Translations under genes and position numbers: made by a program
Notes under the pieces: model-generated
Database searches by the model: none
Told to the model about the DNA's origin: nothing
The model's input: only the letters and a program-made list of their open reading frames with translations
In this document: in pieces, positions 28,186 through 37,459 of the stretch
Layout: each line of letters opens with the position of its first letter
Position numbering within the stretch: the stretch's first letter is position 1
From: Ch128b sp964527925
GTDB lineage: Bacteria; Bacteroidota; Ignavibacteria; Ch128b
Assembly (NCBI GenBank): GCA_964527925.1
Contig: CAZGQO010000001.1
Coordinates: 62,001-126,000 of the forward strand
Direction of reading: 5' to 3'
DNA length: 64,000 bases

Positions 28186-29724
28186 ATGGAATTCCTTAAA
28201 AAACTGGGCATCGAGGAAAAAAATTACGGTGCTTCAATTGGATTAACCTGGTTCAAAACAACCAGCGAAGGCGAATTAAAAATTACTTCCCCTGTTGACG
28301 GTAAATTGATTGCAACTGTCTATCAAGCATCAACTGAGGATTATGAACAGGTAATCAGCATAGCTCAGGAAGCTTTCAAATTCTGGCGAACAGTTCCTGC
28401 ACCAAAACGAGGTGAAATAGTTCGTCAAATCGGTTTGAGATTAAGAGAATACAAAAACGATCTCGGAAGATTGGTTTCTTATGAAATGGGAAAATCTTTG
28501 CAGGAAGGCTGGGGTGAAGTTCAAGAAATGATAGATATTTGTGACTTCGCTGTAGGTCAATCGAGAATGCTTTACGGATTTACGATGCATTCTGAAAGAC
28601 CAAAGCACCGAATGTACGAACAATATCATCCTCTTGGGATTGTTGGAATTGTAACAGCTTTCAATTTTCCTGTTGCAGTCTGGTCATGGAATGCAATGAT
28701 TGCAGCAGTTTGCGGTGATGTTAGTGTCTGGAAACCAAGTTCTAAAACTCCTCTTTCTGCAATCGCAACTCAAAAAATTGTTGCAGAAGTTTTGAAAGAA
28801 AATAATTTACCAGAAGGGATCTTTTCACTCGTAATTGGTCGAGGTGCAACTGTCGGTGAAAAAATGCTGGAAGATAAACGATTGCCATTGATTTCAATTA
28901 CTGGTTCTGTCGAGGTTGGCAGACATGCTGCTCAGGTGGTTGCAAAACGACTTGGTAGAACAATTCTCGAACTTGGTGGAAACAATGCAATTATTATTAC
29001 TCCTGATGCGGATTTGAAGTTAGCTATTCCCGCAGTTGTCTTCGGTGCGGTTGGAACAGCTGGACAAAGATGCACAACAACAAGAAGATTAATAATTCAT
29101 GAAAGCATTTACGATAAAGTTAAAGAATCACTAATCAAAGCCTATCAAAGTTTGCGAATTGGAAATCCACTTGATGAAAAAAATCACATGGGTCCACTTA
29201 TTGATAAAGCTGCTGTTCAATTATTTGTGAATGCATTGGAACAGATAAAGAAAGAAGGTGGAAAAGTAATTTTTGGCGGTGAAGTTCTTGAAGGTCCTGG
29301 ATATGAATCAGGTTGTTATGTAAAACCAGCACTTGTTGAAGCGGAAAATCATTACAAAATTGTTCAGGAAGAAACTTTCGCACCAATTTTATACCTGATC
29401 AAATATTCTGGTTCAGTTGAAAATGCAATTGCCATTCAAAACGATGTCGTTCAAGGATTATCTTCTTCTATCTTCACAAACAACTTAAGAGAAGCTGAAA
29501 CATTTCTTTCAGCCTGGGGAAGTGATTGTGGAATTGCAAATGTGAACATAGGTACAAGCGGTGCAGAAATTGGCGGTGCCTTTGGCGGAGAAAAAGAAAC
29601 TGGCGGTGGAAGAGAATCTGGTTCTGATGCCTGGAAAGCTTACATGCGAAGACAAACTAACACAATCAACTTCGGAACTGAATTGCCACTCGCTCAGGGA
29701 ATTAAATTCGAAATTGGGGATTAA
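28186..29724 (+). CDS. Aldehyde dehydrogenase, ALDH7-like
   Basis: An NAD(P)-dependent aldehyde dehydrogenase. It has FNFPVAVWSWN, the nucleotide-site VWKPSSKTPLSA and SITGSVEVGRHAAQVVA, the general base Glu in LELGGNNAIII, and the catalytic Cys in GTAGQRCTTTRRL. The sequence GTSGAEIGGAFGGEKETGGGRESGSDAWKAYMRR is split by eye into known ALDH7 blocks, which suggests an alpha-aminoadipic semialdehyde / piperideine-6-carboxylate dehydrogenase (lysine degradation). I start at the second ATG because GAGGT lies five bases before it. The first ATG would add four residues and place the ribosome site inside the gene. It is monocistronic, closed by a bidirectional terminator. Confidence 0.88.
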   Translation: MEFLKKLGIEEKNYGASIGLTWFKTTSEGELKITSPVDGKLIATVYQASTEDYEQVISIAQEAFKFWRTVPAPKRGEIVRQIGLRLREYKNDLGRLVSYEMGKSLQEGWGEVQEMIDICDFAVGQSRMLYGFTMHSERPKHRMYEQYHPLGIVGIVTAFNFPVAVWSWNAMIAAVCGDVSVWKPSSKTPLSAIATQKIVAEVLKENNLPEGIFSLVIGRGATVGEKMLEDKRLPLISITGSVEVGRHAAQVVAKRLGRTILELGGNNAIIITPDADLKLAIPAVVFGAVGTAGQRCTTTRRLIIHESIYDKVKESLIKAYQSLRIGNPLDEKNHMGPLIDKAAVQLFVNALEQIKKEGGKVIFGGEVLEGPGYESGCYVKPALVEAENHYKIVQEETFAPILYLIKYSGSVENAIAIQNDVVQGLSSSIFTNNLREAETFLSAWGSDCGIANVNIGTSGAEIGGAFGGEKETGGGRESGSDAWKAYMRRQTNTINFGTELPLAQGIKFEIGD

Positions 29725-29736
29725 TTAGAAAATAAA

Positions 29737-29764
29737 GGCTGAAGGTTTAATTCAACCTTCAGCC
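29737..29764. terminator. Bidirectional intrinsic terminator
   Basis: A perfect 11-base-pair stem (GGCTGAAGGTT / AACCTTCAGCC) with a six-base loop lies between two convergent genes. T-rich tails are present on both strands, so it can end both the aldehyde dehydrogenase and the peroxiredoxin transcripts. Confidence 0.9.
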
Positions 29765-29769
29765 AATTT

Positions 29770-30288
29770 TTATTTCAATTTGCTTGCAAGTTCAAATACT
29801 TCTTTAGAATGTGTATTAACATCAACATTATCAATAATGTGGGCTATCTTACCTTCTTTATCAATTATAAAAGTAACTCTCTTAGCAAAACCAAGTATGT
29901 TTAAAACTCCATAAGCTTTACAAACTTTTTTGTCTTCATCGGATAATAATGGAAAGTTTAAATCATATTCTTCAATAAACTTTTTAATTGCTTCCTTTGA
30001 GTCAACGCTGATACCAAAAACTTGAATTCCGTTTTTTTCAAATTTTGACCAATCGTCTCTAATTCCACAAGCTTGTTTTGTACAACCAGGTGTGTTTGCT
30101 TTTGGATAAAAGTAAAGTACAACTGGACTTTTGCCATAATAATCTAATAAGGAATAAAATTTCCCATTCGCATCCGGTAATTTGAAATCTGGTGCTTTAT
30201 CTCCAACTTTTAATTCGTCTTTATCTTTTCCAAAGAATATAGTCACACCCATTAGTATGATTGTAATTGATATGAATATCAGTTTCAT
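29770..30288 (-). CDS. Exported Bcp/PrxQ-type peroxiredoxin
   Basis: This is an atypical 2-Cys peroxiredoxin that reduces hydroperoxides. The active site reads FYPKANTPGCTKQACGIRDD, with peroxidatic Cys69 and resolving Cys74 four residues later, as in Bcp/PrxQ. The thioredoxin-like fold starts with VGDKAPDFKLPDANG. Unlike the usual cytoplasmic form, it has a hydrophobic N-terminal segment (residues 2-19) suited to export or membrane anchoring. A strong AAGGAG ribosome site precedes the ATG. The gene is monocistronic. The thiol reductant that would regenerate it outside the cytoplasm is not encoded nearby. Confidence 0.92.
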   Translation of the reverse strand: MKLIFISITIILMGVTIFFGKDKDELKVGDKAPDFKLPDANGKFYSLLDYYGKSPVVLYFYPKANTPGCTKQACGIRDDWSKFEKNGIQVFGISVDSKEAIKKFIEEYDLNFPLLSDEDKKVCKAYGVLNILGFAKRVTFIIDKEGKIAHIIDNVDVNTHSKEVFELASKLK

Positions 30289-30352
30289 TTTTTCTCCTTA
30301 TTTTTGTTTATAAATTCAACTAACTAACATTAAGAAGATAAATAAAATTCCA

Positions 30353-30967
30353 ATGATTAATATGAAATTAAAAGCTTTATGTTTTGATCTCGGCAATGTT
30401 TTAATTTATTTTGACTGGAAAATTGCCGAAAGTCGTCTGAATGAAATAGAATCAGGACTTGGTTTTCGCACTACTCAATTCTTAAAAAATAATCGGGATC
30501 TTATAGTTCAAATAGAGAAAGGTAAGATTACTGAAGATGAATTTTTATCGGAGATTAAAAAGCATATTGATTCAAAAATTGATCAGATAACTCTGGCAAA
30601 AATTTATTCAGAAATTTTCTGGGAAAATCAAGTATTAACCAATTTATTGCCTGACCTTCACAAAAGGTACAATTTATTTTTACTTTCAAACACAAATTCA
30701 ATTCATAAGAAATATGGCTGGGAAAAATTTGAATTCTTAAAAAACTTCGATAAACTCTTTCTTTCTCATGAGTTGGGTTATGTAAAGCCTGAAAAAGAAT
30801 TATATCAGAAAGTTATTAACGAAACTAAAATTAACCCTAATGAAATTTTATATATTGATGATATCAAGGAATTTGTTGAAGCAGCAAAAGAATGTGACTG
30901 GAATGCTTACCATTTTACTTCGAATGAAAATCTCGTTGAATTCCTCAAAGAAAATCAAATCTTATAA
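30353..30967 (+). CDS. HAD-superfamily hydrolase
   Basis: A cytoplasmic HAD-like phosphatase of about 200 residues. It has motif I as CFDLGNVLIYFD (nucleophile Asp; the usual second Asp is Gly, a DxGx variant seen in this YihX-like group), motif II as LLSNTNSIH, the conserved Lys in GYVKPEKELYQ and motif IV as YIDDIKEFVEAA. A helical cap lies between. The physiological substrate is probably a small phosphorylated metabolite. Two starts are possible, 30353 and 30362; neither has a good ribosome site. It ends 16 bases from the convergent purB. Confidence 0.85.
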   Translation: MINMKLKALCFDLGNVLIYFDWKIAESRLNEIESGLGFRTTQFLKNNRDLIVQIEKGKITEDEFLSEIKKHIDSKIDQITLAKIYSEIFWENQVLTNLLPDLHKRYNLFLLSNTNSIHKKYGWEKFEFLKNFDKLFLSHELGYVKPEKELYQKVINETKINPNEILYIDDIKEFVEAAKECDWNAYHFTSNENLVEFLKENQIL

Positions 30968-30983
30968 TAACTTTTCTAATCAG

Positions 30984-32279
30984 TTAATCTAAATTCAAAC
31001 GATTGAATATATAGTCAACTTTCTGAAATAACTTGGAGGAATTAATCAAAGCATCTAATTCACTTTCAGTGATGAACTTGGTAAACTTCGGATTGTTGAG
31101 TAACTCTGTTTTCAAATCAACACTACTTTCCCATACTTTCATTGCTGCAGTTTGAACAATTTTATAAGCTTCTTCCCTGCTTAAACCTTTGTCAATCAAA
31201 GCCAATAAAATTCTCTGCGAACAAATTAACCCACGAGTCAACTCGACATTCTTTTGAATTTGATCTTTATTGATTCTCAGATTTTGAAGAACATAAATCA
31301 TCTTGCAAAGAATGTAATCGAGAAGTGTAGTTGTATCAGGAAAGATAATTCTTTCTACTGAAGAGTGAGAAATATCTCTTTCATGCCATAGATTAATGTT
31401 CTCAAGAGAAGCAAAAGCATTGGTTCGAACCAAACGAGCAAGTCCTGCAATTCTTTCGCAAAGTATTGGATTTTTCTTATGAGGCATTGCGGAAGAACCT
31501 TTCTGACCTTCAACAAACGGTTCTTCCACTTCCCGAACTTCTGTTTTTTGCAAATGACGAATTTCGGTTGCAAATTTTTCAAGTGATGAGGCAATCAAAG
31601 CCAGAGTTAGAAGATATTCAGCATGAACATCTCTCTGTACAATTTGAGTTGAAATGTTTGCAGACCTAATTCCAAGTTTTTCACAAACATATTTTTCAAT
31701 CTCGGGATTGAGATGTTCATAAGTTCCAACAGCACCAGAAATTTTTCCAATCGCTGCATTTTGAGCAGCTGTTTTTAATCTTTCGATATTTCTGTTTACT
31801 TCATCATACCACAGAGCGAATTTCAAACCATAAGTTGTGAGTTCAGCATGAACACCATGAGTTCTTCCAACACAAAGTAAATATTTATTTTCACGTGCAA
31901 GTTTCATTAAAGTTGATTTTAGTTTTTCCAGATCATCAAGTAAAATTTCAGAAGCTTGTTTTATCTGAACTGCCAAACATGTATCAAGTACATCAGAAGA
32001 AGTCATTCCGTAATGAATAAACTTACCTGGATCACCTACTGTGCTCGAAATATCTGTTAAAAAAGCAATCACATCATGATGTACTTTTTCTTCAATCTGT
32101 TTGATTCTTTTAATATTGAACTTAGCTTTCTGCTTGATTTGATTATAAACACTTCTTGGAATTTCTTTAAAATGAGATCTTGCTTCAAGTACAAGCAGTT
32201 CAATCTGTAACCAAATTCTAAATCTATTTTCTTCAGACCAGATCTGGGAAATTTGAGGTCTTGAATATCTTTCGATCAT
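30984..32279 (-). CDS. purB: Adenylosuccinate lyase
   Basis: PurB acts twice in purine synthesis: it cleaves SAICAR to AICAR and adenylosuccinate to AMP. The sequence starts IERYSRPQISQIWSEENRF, has the His region GMTSSDVLDTCLAVQ and GRTHGVHAELTTYG, and the family signature KGSSAMPHKKNPILCE with the catalytic Ser. Length (431) matches the Bacillus-type enzyme. It overlaps htrA by four bases and is the last gene of a plsY-htrA-purB transcript. Confidence 0.96.
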   Translation of the reverse strand: MIERYSRPQISQIWSEENRFRIWLQIELLVLEARSHFKEIPRSVYNQIKQKAKFNIKRIKQIEEKVHHDVIAFLTDISSTVGDPGKFIHYGMTSSDVLDTCLAVQIKQASEILLDDLEKLKSTLMKLARENKYLLCVGRTHGVHAELTTYGLKFALWYDEVNRNIERLKTAAQNAAIGKISGAVGTYEHLNPEIEKYVCEKLGIRSANISTQIVQRDVHAEYLLTLALIASSLEKFATEIRHLQKTEVREVEEPFVEGQKGSSAMPHKKNPILCERIAGLARLVRTNAFASLENINLWHERDISHSSVERIIFPDTTTLLDYILCKMIYVLQNLRINKDQIQKNVELTRGLICSQRILLALIDKGLSREEAYKIVQTAAMKVWESSVDLKTELLNNPKFTKFITESELDALINSSKLFQKVDYIFNRLNLD

Positions 32280-33481
32280 CTACGTTCCAGTTTCATTTTT
32301 CGTTCAACTATTTTATCATCATGTAAAACTTTAAGTGTAATAGTTTGACCAACTTCGAATTCTGTAAAAATTGATTTGATATCATTTTCATCATTTATCA
32401 CCTCACCTTCAACTTCGAGAATCACATCACCGACTTCAATTTTTGCTTTCGCTGCTGGACTCCCAGGCTGAACCTGAGTCACAACAACACCTTTTGTACT
32501 TTTCAGTCCGTAATATTTTGCGATTCTATCATCAAGATTTTGAATCGAAAGACCAGTCCAGAAATCTCTATCAATCTTTGAATCTCTTTTTAATTTTTCA
32601 ATGACTTTTTTGATTTTGTTAATAGGAATTGCAAAACCAATTCCAATATTACCACTTGAATATGTATTTCCTGTGTAAATCAATGTATTCATTCCGATAA
32701 CTTCGCCAATGCTGTTTACAAGAGGTCCGCCACTATTACCGCCATTTATTGGAGCATCGGTTTGAATCATCTTTCGATAATATCGATTGTTCACTGGTTG
32801 TAATGTTAAATCGACTGAACTAATTACTCCAACAGTAACGGTCGGTTTATTATTAATATCAAACAAACCAAATGGATTGCCAAGTGCAATCACCCACTCA
32901 CCAATTATTACATCATCAGAATTTCCTAAAACTACGTAGGGAAGATTTTTTCCATAAATTTTCAAAAGGCAGATATCACTTTGCGGGTCGCTTCCAACAA
33001 TTTCTGCATCGTATCTTTCACCATTGGTTAGAGTCACAACAATTTTTTTAGCATTACCAGCCACATGGTCATTTGTAACAATGTAGCCATCAGGTGAAAT
33101 GATGAATCCACTTCCCAGACTATGAACTTCCTGTTTGTAAGTTCTATCTCCAAAAAATCTTCTGAAGAAAGGATCATCTCTAAAGAAGGGATCATCAAAG
33201 AATGAAAAGAATGGATCTCTATACTCACGGATTTCGGTTACATTAATGCCAACGACTGCTGGACTTACTTTTCTGACTGTTCTTGTTATTGCTGTTTCTC
33301 GTGATGAATTAATTTCCTGATTGACTGCTTCTCTCTGTAAATAATTGGCCGGCATTAGAGAGGAATTTGATTCTACATAAACTTTCGAATTTGCTTTTGA
33401 AAAAATTGATTGAACACCAAGAGTAATTAGAACAGTAAGTGCAACAATTCCGATTATTAAAATTACATTTAACCTTTTCAT
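32276..33481 (-). CDS. HtrA/DegP-family periplasmic serine protease
   Basis: A trypsin-like protease for envelope protein quality control. An N-terminal membrane segment (residues 7-23) anchors or exports it. The catalytic triad is His139 (TNDHV), Asp169 (QSDICLLKI) and Ser250 (GGNSGGPLV). One PDZ domain follows (about residues 300-395: GLSIQNLDDRIAKYYGL, GVVVTQVQPGSPAAKA, DVILEVEGEVINDEND). With one PDZ domain it resembles DegS or HhoB more than the two-PDZ DegP. An odd DP-F-F repeat (residues 89-110) precedes the catalytic domain in the region of the LA loop. It sits between plsY and purB. Confidence 0.94.
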   Translation of the reverse strand: MKRLNVILIIGIVALTVLITLGVQSIFSKANSKVYVESNSSLMPANYLQREAVNQEINSSRETAITRTVRKVSPAVVGINVTEIREYRDPFFSFFDDPFFRDDPFFRRFFGDRTYKQEVHSLGSGFIISPDGYIVTNDHVAGNAKKIVVTLTNGERYDAEIVGSDPQSDICLLKIYGKNLPYVVLGNSDDVIIGEWVIALGNPFGLFDINNKPTVTVGVISSVDLTLQPVNNRYYRKMIQTDAPINGGNSGGPLVNSIGEVIGMNTLIYTGNTYSSGNIGIGFAIPINKIKKVIEKLKRDSKIDRDFWTGLSIQNLDDRIAKYYGLKSTKGVVVTQVQPGSPAAKAKIEVGDVILEVEGEVINDENDIKSIFTEFEVGQTITLKVLHDDKIVERKMKLERR

Positions 33482-33488
33482 AATAACC

Positions 33489-34109
33489 TCATTTTTTTAC
33501 GAATGTTTTACTTAAGATTTCCTTCAATGGTTCAATATGTTTTATAAAAATTACTCCAAGTACCAGAATTACAATCAAAGAATACACAGCAAAGCTTTCT
33601 GGTTGTGGAATTGTAAATCGCTTTAAATAATTATAATTAATTATTAAAAGTAGAATTGTAGAAATTGTCGCCCAGATATTCCCGAGATGAATATTTTTAG
33701 TTCTTACATAAACGAAAACCCAGATTAGTGCCCATATTACAAATGCAGCTGGTACTATCGTAATAGTTGAACCAAAAGCAGTTGCAAGTCCCCTGCCTCC
33801 TTTGAATTCAATCCAGACAGAGAAACAATGTCCCAGTACAACAAAGAAAATTGATATTCCAATAATCAAAAAATTATCGGGGAAAAACACGCGACAAAAA
33901 CTAACAGCAAAAAATCCTTTTAATGCATCAACCATAAAGACTACAAATCCGAGTAACTTTGACCCGCTTACTTCATAAGTATTCATTCCCCCGACATTTC
34001 CTGAACCAGCTTTGCGGATATCAATATTCTTGATCTTTTTCATTAGAATATATGCTGTTGGAAATGAACCAAGTAGATAACTGACAAGAACTATCATCAA
34101 AATTTTCAT
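33489..34109 (-). CDS. plsY: Acyl-phosphate:glycerol-3-phosphate acyltransferase
   Basis: PlsY makes lysophosphatidic acid from acyl-phosphate and glycerol-3-phosphate at the inner membrane. Motif 1 is LLGSFPTAYILMK, followed by IRKAGSGNVGGMNTYEV; motif 2 is HCFSVWIEFKGGRGLATAFG; motif 3 lies in the later loop. Five or more membrane segments are visible. Length (206) is normal. The usual GSGNxGATN is here GSGNVGGMN, a small deviation. It is the first gene of the plsY-htrA-purB series; eight bases separate it from htrA. Confidence 0.92.
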   Translation of the reverse strand: MKILMIVLVSYLLGSFPTAYILMKKIKNIDIRKAGSGNVGGMNTYEVSGSKLLGFVVFMVDALKGFFAVSFCRVFFPDNFLIIGISIFFVVLGHCFSVWIEFKGGRGLATAFGSTITIVPAAFVIWALIWVFVYVRTKNIHLGNIWATISTILLLIINYNYLKRFTIPQPESFAVYSLIVILVLGVIFIKHIEPLKEILSKTFVKK

Positions 34110-34335
34110 ATCTAAAATTACGAAAATGAATGTGGTTTACAAAAATTTTAATTTATATCTGCATTTGATAACAAACTTTCGATTCTCATTTTTCTAATGC
34201 AGGAACGCCTAATCCAGTCTTTTTTCATTAACTTTTTACGAGAAAAAATTAATTCGCTTATCAGTCGATAAACTTTTATTGATTTATCAATTTTTAATAC
34301 AGATTCAATTATTTCGATGGAACTTTAGTTTATCA

Positions 34336-34343
34336 TAAATTTG
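34336..34343 (+). promoter_or_regulatory. TAnnTTTG promoter-like element
   Basis: TAAATTTG followed by TATAAG lies 36 bases before the start of the 716-residue secreted protein. It matches the Bacteroidota -7 consensus. A -33 TTTG box is only approximate (TTTCG about 20 bases upstream). Confidence 0.35.
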
Positions 34344-34378
34344 TATAAGATGTCGATAATTAAAGAAAAATTTTAAGT

Positions 34379-36529
34379 ATGAGACGAATAAAATATTTAT
34401 TGATACTCAGCATTTTCTGTTCAAATCTTTCAGCTCAATTCTTCTGGTCCAATCCTTCTATTCAACACAATACATTAAGAGATATTGATTTATTTAACAA
34501 TAATATTTTTTTCGCCGTCGGCGATTTAGGTACAATAGTTACATCAACTGATTATGGAAAAACCTGGAATGTCAATCACAGATTTCTCGGTCTGGAAAAT
34601 GATCTTTATTCAATCGACTTCACAGATGAAAATAATGGCTGGATTTGTGGAAGCTATGGCTTAATTGTAAGAACATTCGATGGAACTCAAAGCTGGCAAA
34701 TACAATCTTCACCAACAATGAACAATTTAAGAAAAGTCTTTGCCCTTCGATGGGATAAAGCCTGGATCGTTGGTGAAAATGGAACAATTCTTTATGCACC
34801 AAATGGTTATTCTTTCTCTCAACAATTGTCTCCTACTCAAAGAAATTTAAATTCAGTTTTCTTTATTGATGAGAATAATGGATTTATTGTTGGTGATTCA
34901 GGAGTTTTACTAAGAACTTTTAATGGCGGCAATACCTGGCAAGGATTTCCTTTACCTCAGGTGAAGAAAAATATTTGTGATATTCTATTCACTTCGCCTA
35001 CAAGAGGTTATGCAGTTGGTGATTCTGGCTTAATTCTTCGAACTACAAATGCTGGTTTAAGTTGGGAAATTATAGGGCAAGATGTAACTCAATCAGATTT
35101 AAAATCACTTTACTTCCTTGATGATTACAGAGGCTTTGTTATTGGTAAAGAATCCAGAATTTTTTATACATCAAATGGAGGTGAAACCTGGACATTTCAA
35201 TATAGCCCAACATGGAGAACGCTTTTCAGTTCATATTTCTTCACACCAAATACTGGAGTCGCTGTTGGAGACTGGGGGACAATTTTGAGAACAACTAATG
35301 GAGGCGATGGCTGGTTACAACTAAACAAAGGAAGCGATGAATATCTTAACAAATCTTTCTTTGTGAATGAGAATCTTGGCTGGGTTGCTGGTGATAGAGG
35401 TACAATCTTAAAAACTACAAATGGCGGAATAACCTGGTACAAAGTCCTTTGCTGGAATAGGTGGAATCAAGTGATGACGGCAGATATAAATGCGATTCAG
35501 ATGTTCAATGAATCACAGGGATATGCAATTGGCGATTCTGGATATTTTGGCTGGACTTCTGATGGCGGTGAGAACTGGCATTTCTATCATTATGACTCCT
35601 CAAACAGAATGGATGATTTATTTGGAATTCATTTCTTTGATCAATGGAATGGCTGGGTTGTTGGCGGATACTGGAGTCAACCAGTTTTTCTGAAAACAAC
35701 CAATGGCGGTCAAAGCTGGCATATCTGGAGACCAAGTGACTTGTATTATGCAGCAGTTCCACTTCATGTTCAAATGTTAGATTATTCATACGGTTGGGCT
35801 TCTGGCAGAACTGGCGTTTTGAGATACACAACTAATGGCGGTGAATCCTGGCAATACTATGACCCAAATCTTCTTGGATTTGGTGATTGGTTGAATTGGA
35901 TCAAATTTGTAAATCAAAATATTGGCTGGACCTGTGGTAAAGCTGGCAAAATTTTTAAAACTACAAACTCCGGGCTTTATTGGTTTGAACAATTTTCTGG
36001 AACGAGCAAAGAATTAATGTCAATTAATTTTTATGATGAAAATTTTGGATTTGCAGTCGGAAGAGAAGGAATAATGTTAAAAACAACTGATGGTGGAGAA
36101 AATTGGATTCAATTACCGAGAGTTACAAGAAGTGATTTAAAATCAGTTTTCATTATTAACAACCAGATCGCGTATATCTCAGGTGATCTTGGTTTGATAT
36201 TAAAAACTACAAACGGCGGTCTAACATTCGTTCAAATTGAAAATCCGGTAGCAAGTAATTTTGAACTTTATCAAAATTTCCCGAATCCATTCAATTCATC
36301 AACCAGAGTAAGATTTTATATTCCCGAAGATAAATCAGTAACTCTTGAGATTTATAATTCACTCGGACAAAGAGTTCAAACATTGGTCGACAAAGAATTC
36401 AGTAAAGGTGAACACGAAGTTTTCATAGATTTTAATAGTCTGAATCTCCCCTCCTCATCAAATATTTATTTTATTCGAATGAAAGCAGGAAATTATTTAA
36501 AGACAATAAAATGTATTTATATAAAGTAG
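34379..36529 (+). CDS. Large secreted YCF48-type propeller protein with T9SS C-terminal domain
   Basis: A signal peptide (LLILSIFCSNLSAQ) is followed by about 13 YCF48/BNR-like units of about 45 residues, each with a [RK]-T-T-N-G-G-x-x-W core (for example RTFNGGNTWQG, KTTNGGITWYK, KTTDGGENWIQ) and an 'NGWxxGxxG' element. This is enough for two propellers. The C-terminal 90 residues are the T9SS sorting domain: LYQNFPNPFNSSTRVRFYI, SKGEHEVFID and terminal KCIYIK. The protein is probably surface-exposed or released. No enzyme residues are recognised, so it may be a binding scaffold. The next T9SS gene follows in the same direction after 77 bases. Confidence 0.84.
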   Translation: MRRIKYLLILSIFCSNLSAQFFWSNPSIQHNTLRDIDLFNNNIFFAVGDLGTIVTSTDYGKTWNVNHRFLGLENDLYSIDFTDENNGWICGSYGLIVRTFDGTQSWQIQSSPTMNNLRKVFALRWDKAWIVGENGTILYAPNGYSFSQQLSPTQRNLNSVFFIDENNGFIVGDSGVLLRTFNGGNTWQGFPLPQVKKNICDILFTSPTRGYAVGDSGLILRTTNAGLSWEIIGQDVTQSDLKSLYFLDDYRGFVIGKESRIFYTSNGGETWTFQYSPTWRTLFSSYFFTPNTGVAVGDWGTILRTTNGGDGWLQLNKGSDEYLNKSFFVNENLGWVAGDRGTILKTTNGGITWYKVLCWNRWNQVMTADINAIQMFNESQGYAIGDSGYFGWTSDGGENWHFYHYDSSNRMDDLFGIHFFDQWNGWVVGGYWSQPVFLKTTNGGQSWHIWRPSDLYYAAVPLHVQMLDYSYGWASGRTGVLRYTTNGGESWQYYDPNLLGFGDWLNWIKFVNQNIGWTCGKAGKIFKTTNSGLYWFEQFSGTSKELMSINFYDENFGFAVGREGIMLKTTDGGENWIQLPRVTRSDLKSVFIINNQIAYISGDLGLILKTTNGGLTFVQIENPVASNFELYQNFPNPFNSSTRVRFYIPEDKSVTLEIYNSLGQRVQTLVDKEFSKGEHEVFIDFNSLNLPSSSNIYFIRMKAGNYLKTIKCIYIK

Positions 36530-36606
36530 AATCTTTTATTATAATCTTAATCTCCTTGAGTAAATATTAAACACATTTCTTAATTTGTCAGTAAAAAGGT
36601 ATCGTT

Positions 36607-37446
36607 ATGAAATTACATTTCCAGCTCATCTTTCTCTTTATTACTCACACTCTTTTTGCTCAATTAAATCTTGAATATCAAAGTCAATTTTATCCATATA
36701 ACAGCATTTCTGGTTGGTTGCCTTTTAAGAAGAATTCTAATTCGTGGGAATACAGTTTCTATTATCTTGATTCAACTAAATTTCAGATTTATTCAAGTGC
36801 TTATAATGGTTCAGTGCAATACACATACAATTTCACTCAACCTGAAGTAAATGCTGGCGGATATATTTATTCTCTTGGGGTTGATTTAAATGGAGATAAC
36901 ATAGTTGAATTTTATGTACTTGGTCTTTACGGTACTACATCCAATTCCAGACAATCCGTTAAAATTTTGGACATTGTAAATAATTCTACTCTCCTCGAGT
37001 TGAATTCAAATAATTATTACTATTCAGCTCCATCTTTATATGACATTGACAGCGATGGAATTCTTGAAATGATTTTTATTGAATACGACATGACAAACAA
37101 TTATCGATATCGACTTCTTGCATATAATACCAATGTGAGCCTTTCAACAAGTGATCTGCCTATTAATAACCCAACGGAAGTATTTCAGAATTTCCCTAAT
37201 CCATTTAATCAAATGACAACAATTCGTTTTAATCTCGTTCAACCTGCGCAAGTAAAAGTTGAAATTCTGAATACTAACGGTGAGTTAATCAAAACATTGG
37301 TCGAAAAAAACTTTCCGGCTGGGATGAATGAAATTTACTGGGATGGAACAAATGAACTTAATCAAAGGGTTGCCAGTGGTGTATATTTTTATCGAATTAT
37401 CACTGGTGATATAGAAATCTCAAAAAAACTTTTATTATTAAAATAA
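36607..37446 (+). CDS. Secreted FG-GAP/VCBS-like protein with T9SS C-terminal domain
   Basis: A signal peptide (LIFLFITHTLFAQ) leads into about 170 residues with two Ca-binding-like loops of the FG-GAP/VCBS type, DLNGDNIVEF and DIDSDGILEM. The T9SS sorting domain follows: QNFPNPFNQMTTIRFNL, VEKNFPAGMNEIYWDG, GVYFYRI and terminal KLLLLK. The secreted part is short, so the folded region may be one or two blades or a lectin-like domain. The stop is one base before the GTG of the next ORF; the serine hydrolase gene is close behind it and may share its message. Confidence 0.8.
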   Translation: MKLHFQLIFLFITHTLFAQLNLEYQSQFYPYNSISGWLPFKKNSNSWEYSFYYLDSTKFQIYSSAYNGSVQYTYNFTQPEVNAGGYIYSLGVDLNGDNIVEFYVLGLYGTTSNSRQSVKILDIVNNSTLLELNSNNYYYSAPSLYDIDSDGILEMIFIEYDMTNNYRYRLLAYNTNVSLSTSDLPINNPTEVFQNFPNPFNQMTTIRFNLVQPAQVKVEILNTNGELIKTLVEKNFPAGMNEIYWDGTNELNQRVASGVYFYRIITGDIEISKKLLLLK

Positions 37447-37459
37447 AGTGGTGAGTACC

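Noticed and set aside
30353..30967. Haloacid dehalogenase activity for the HAD protein
   Set aside because: The motif I form and short length fit small-molecule phosphatases; no evidence of dehalogenase residues.
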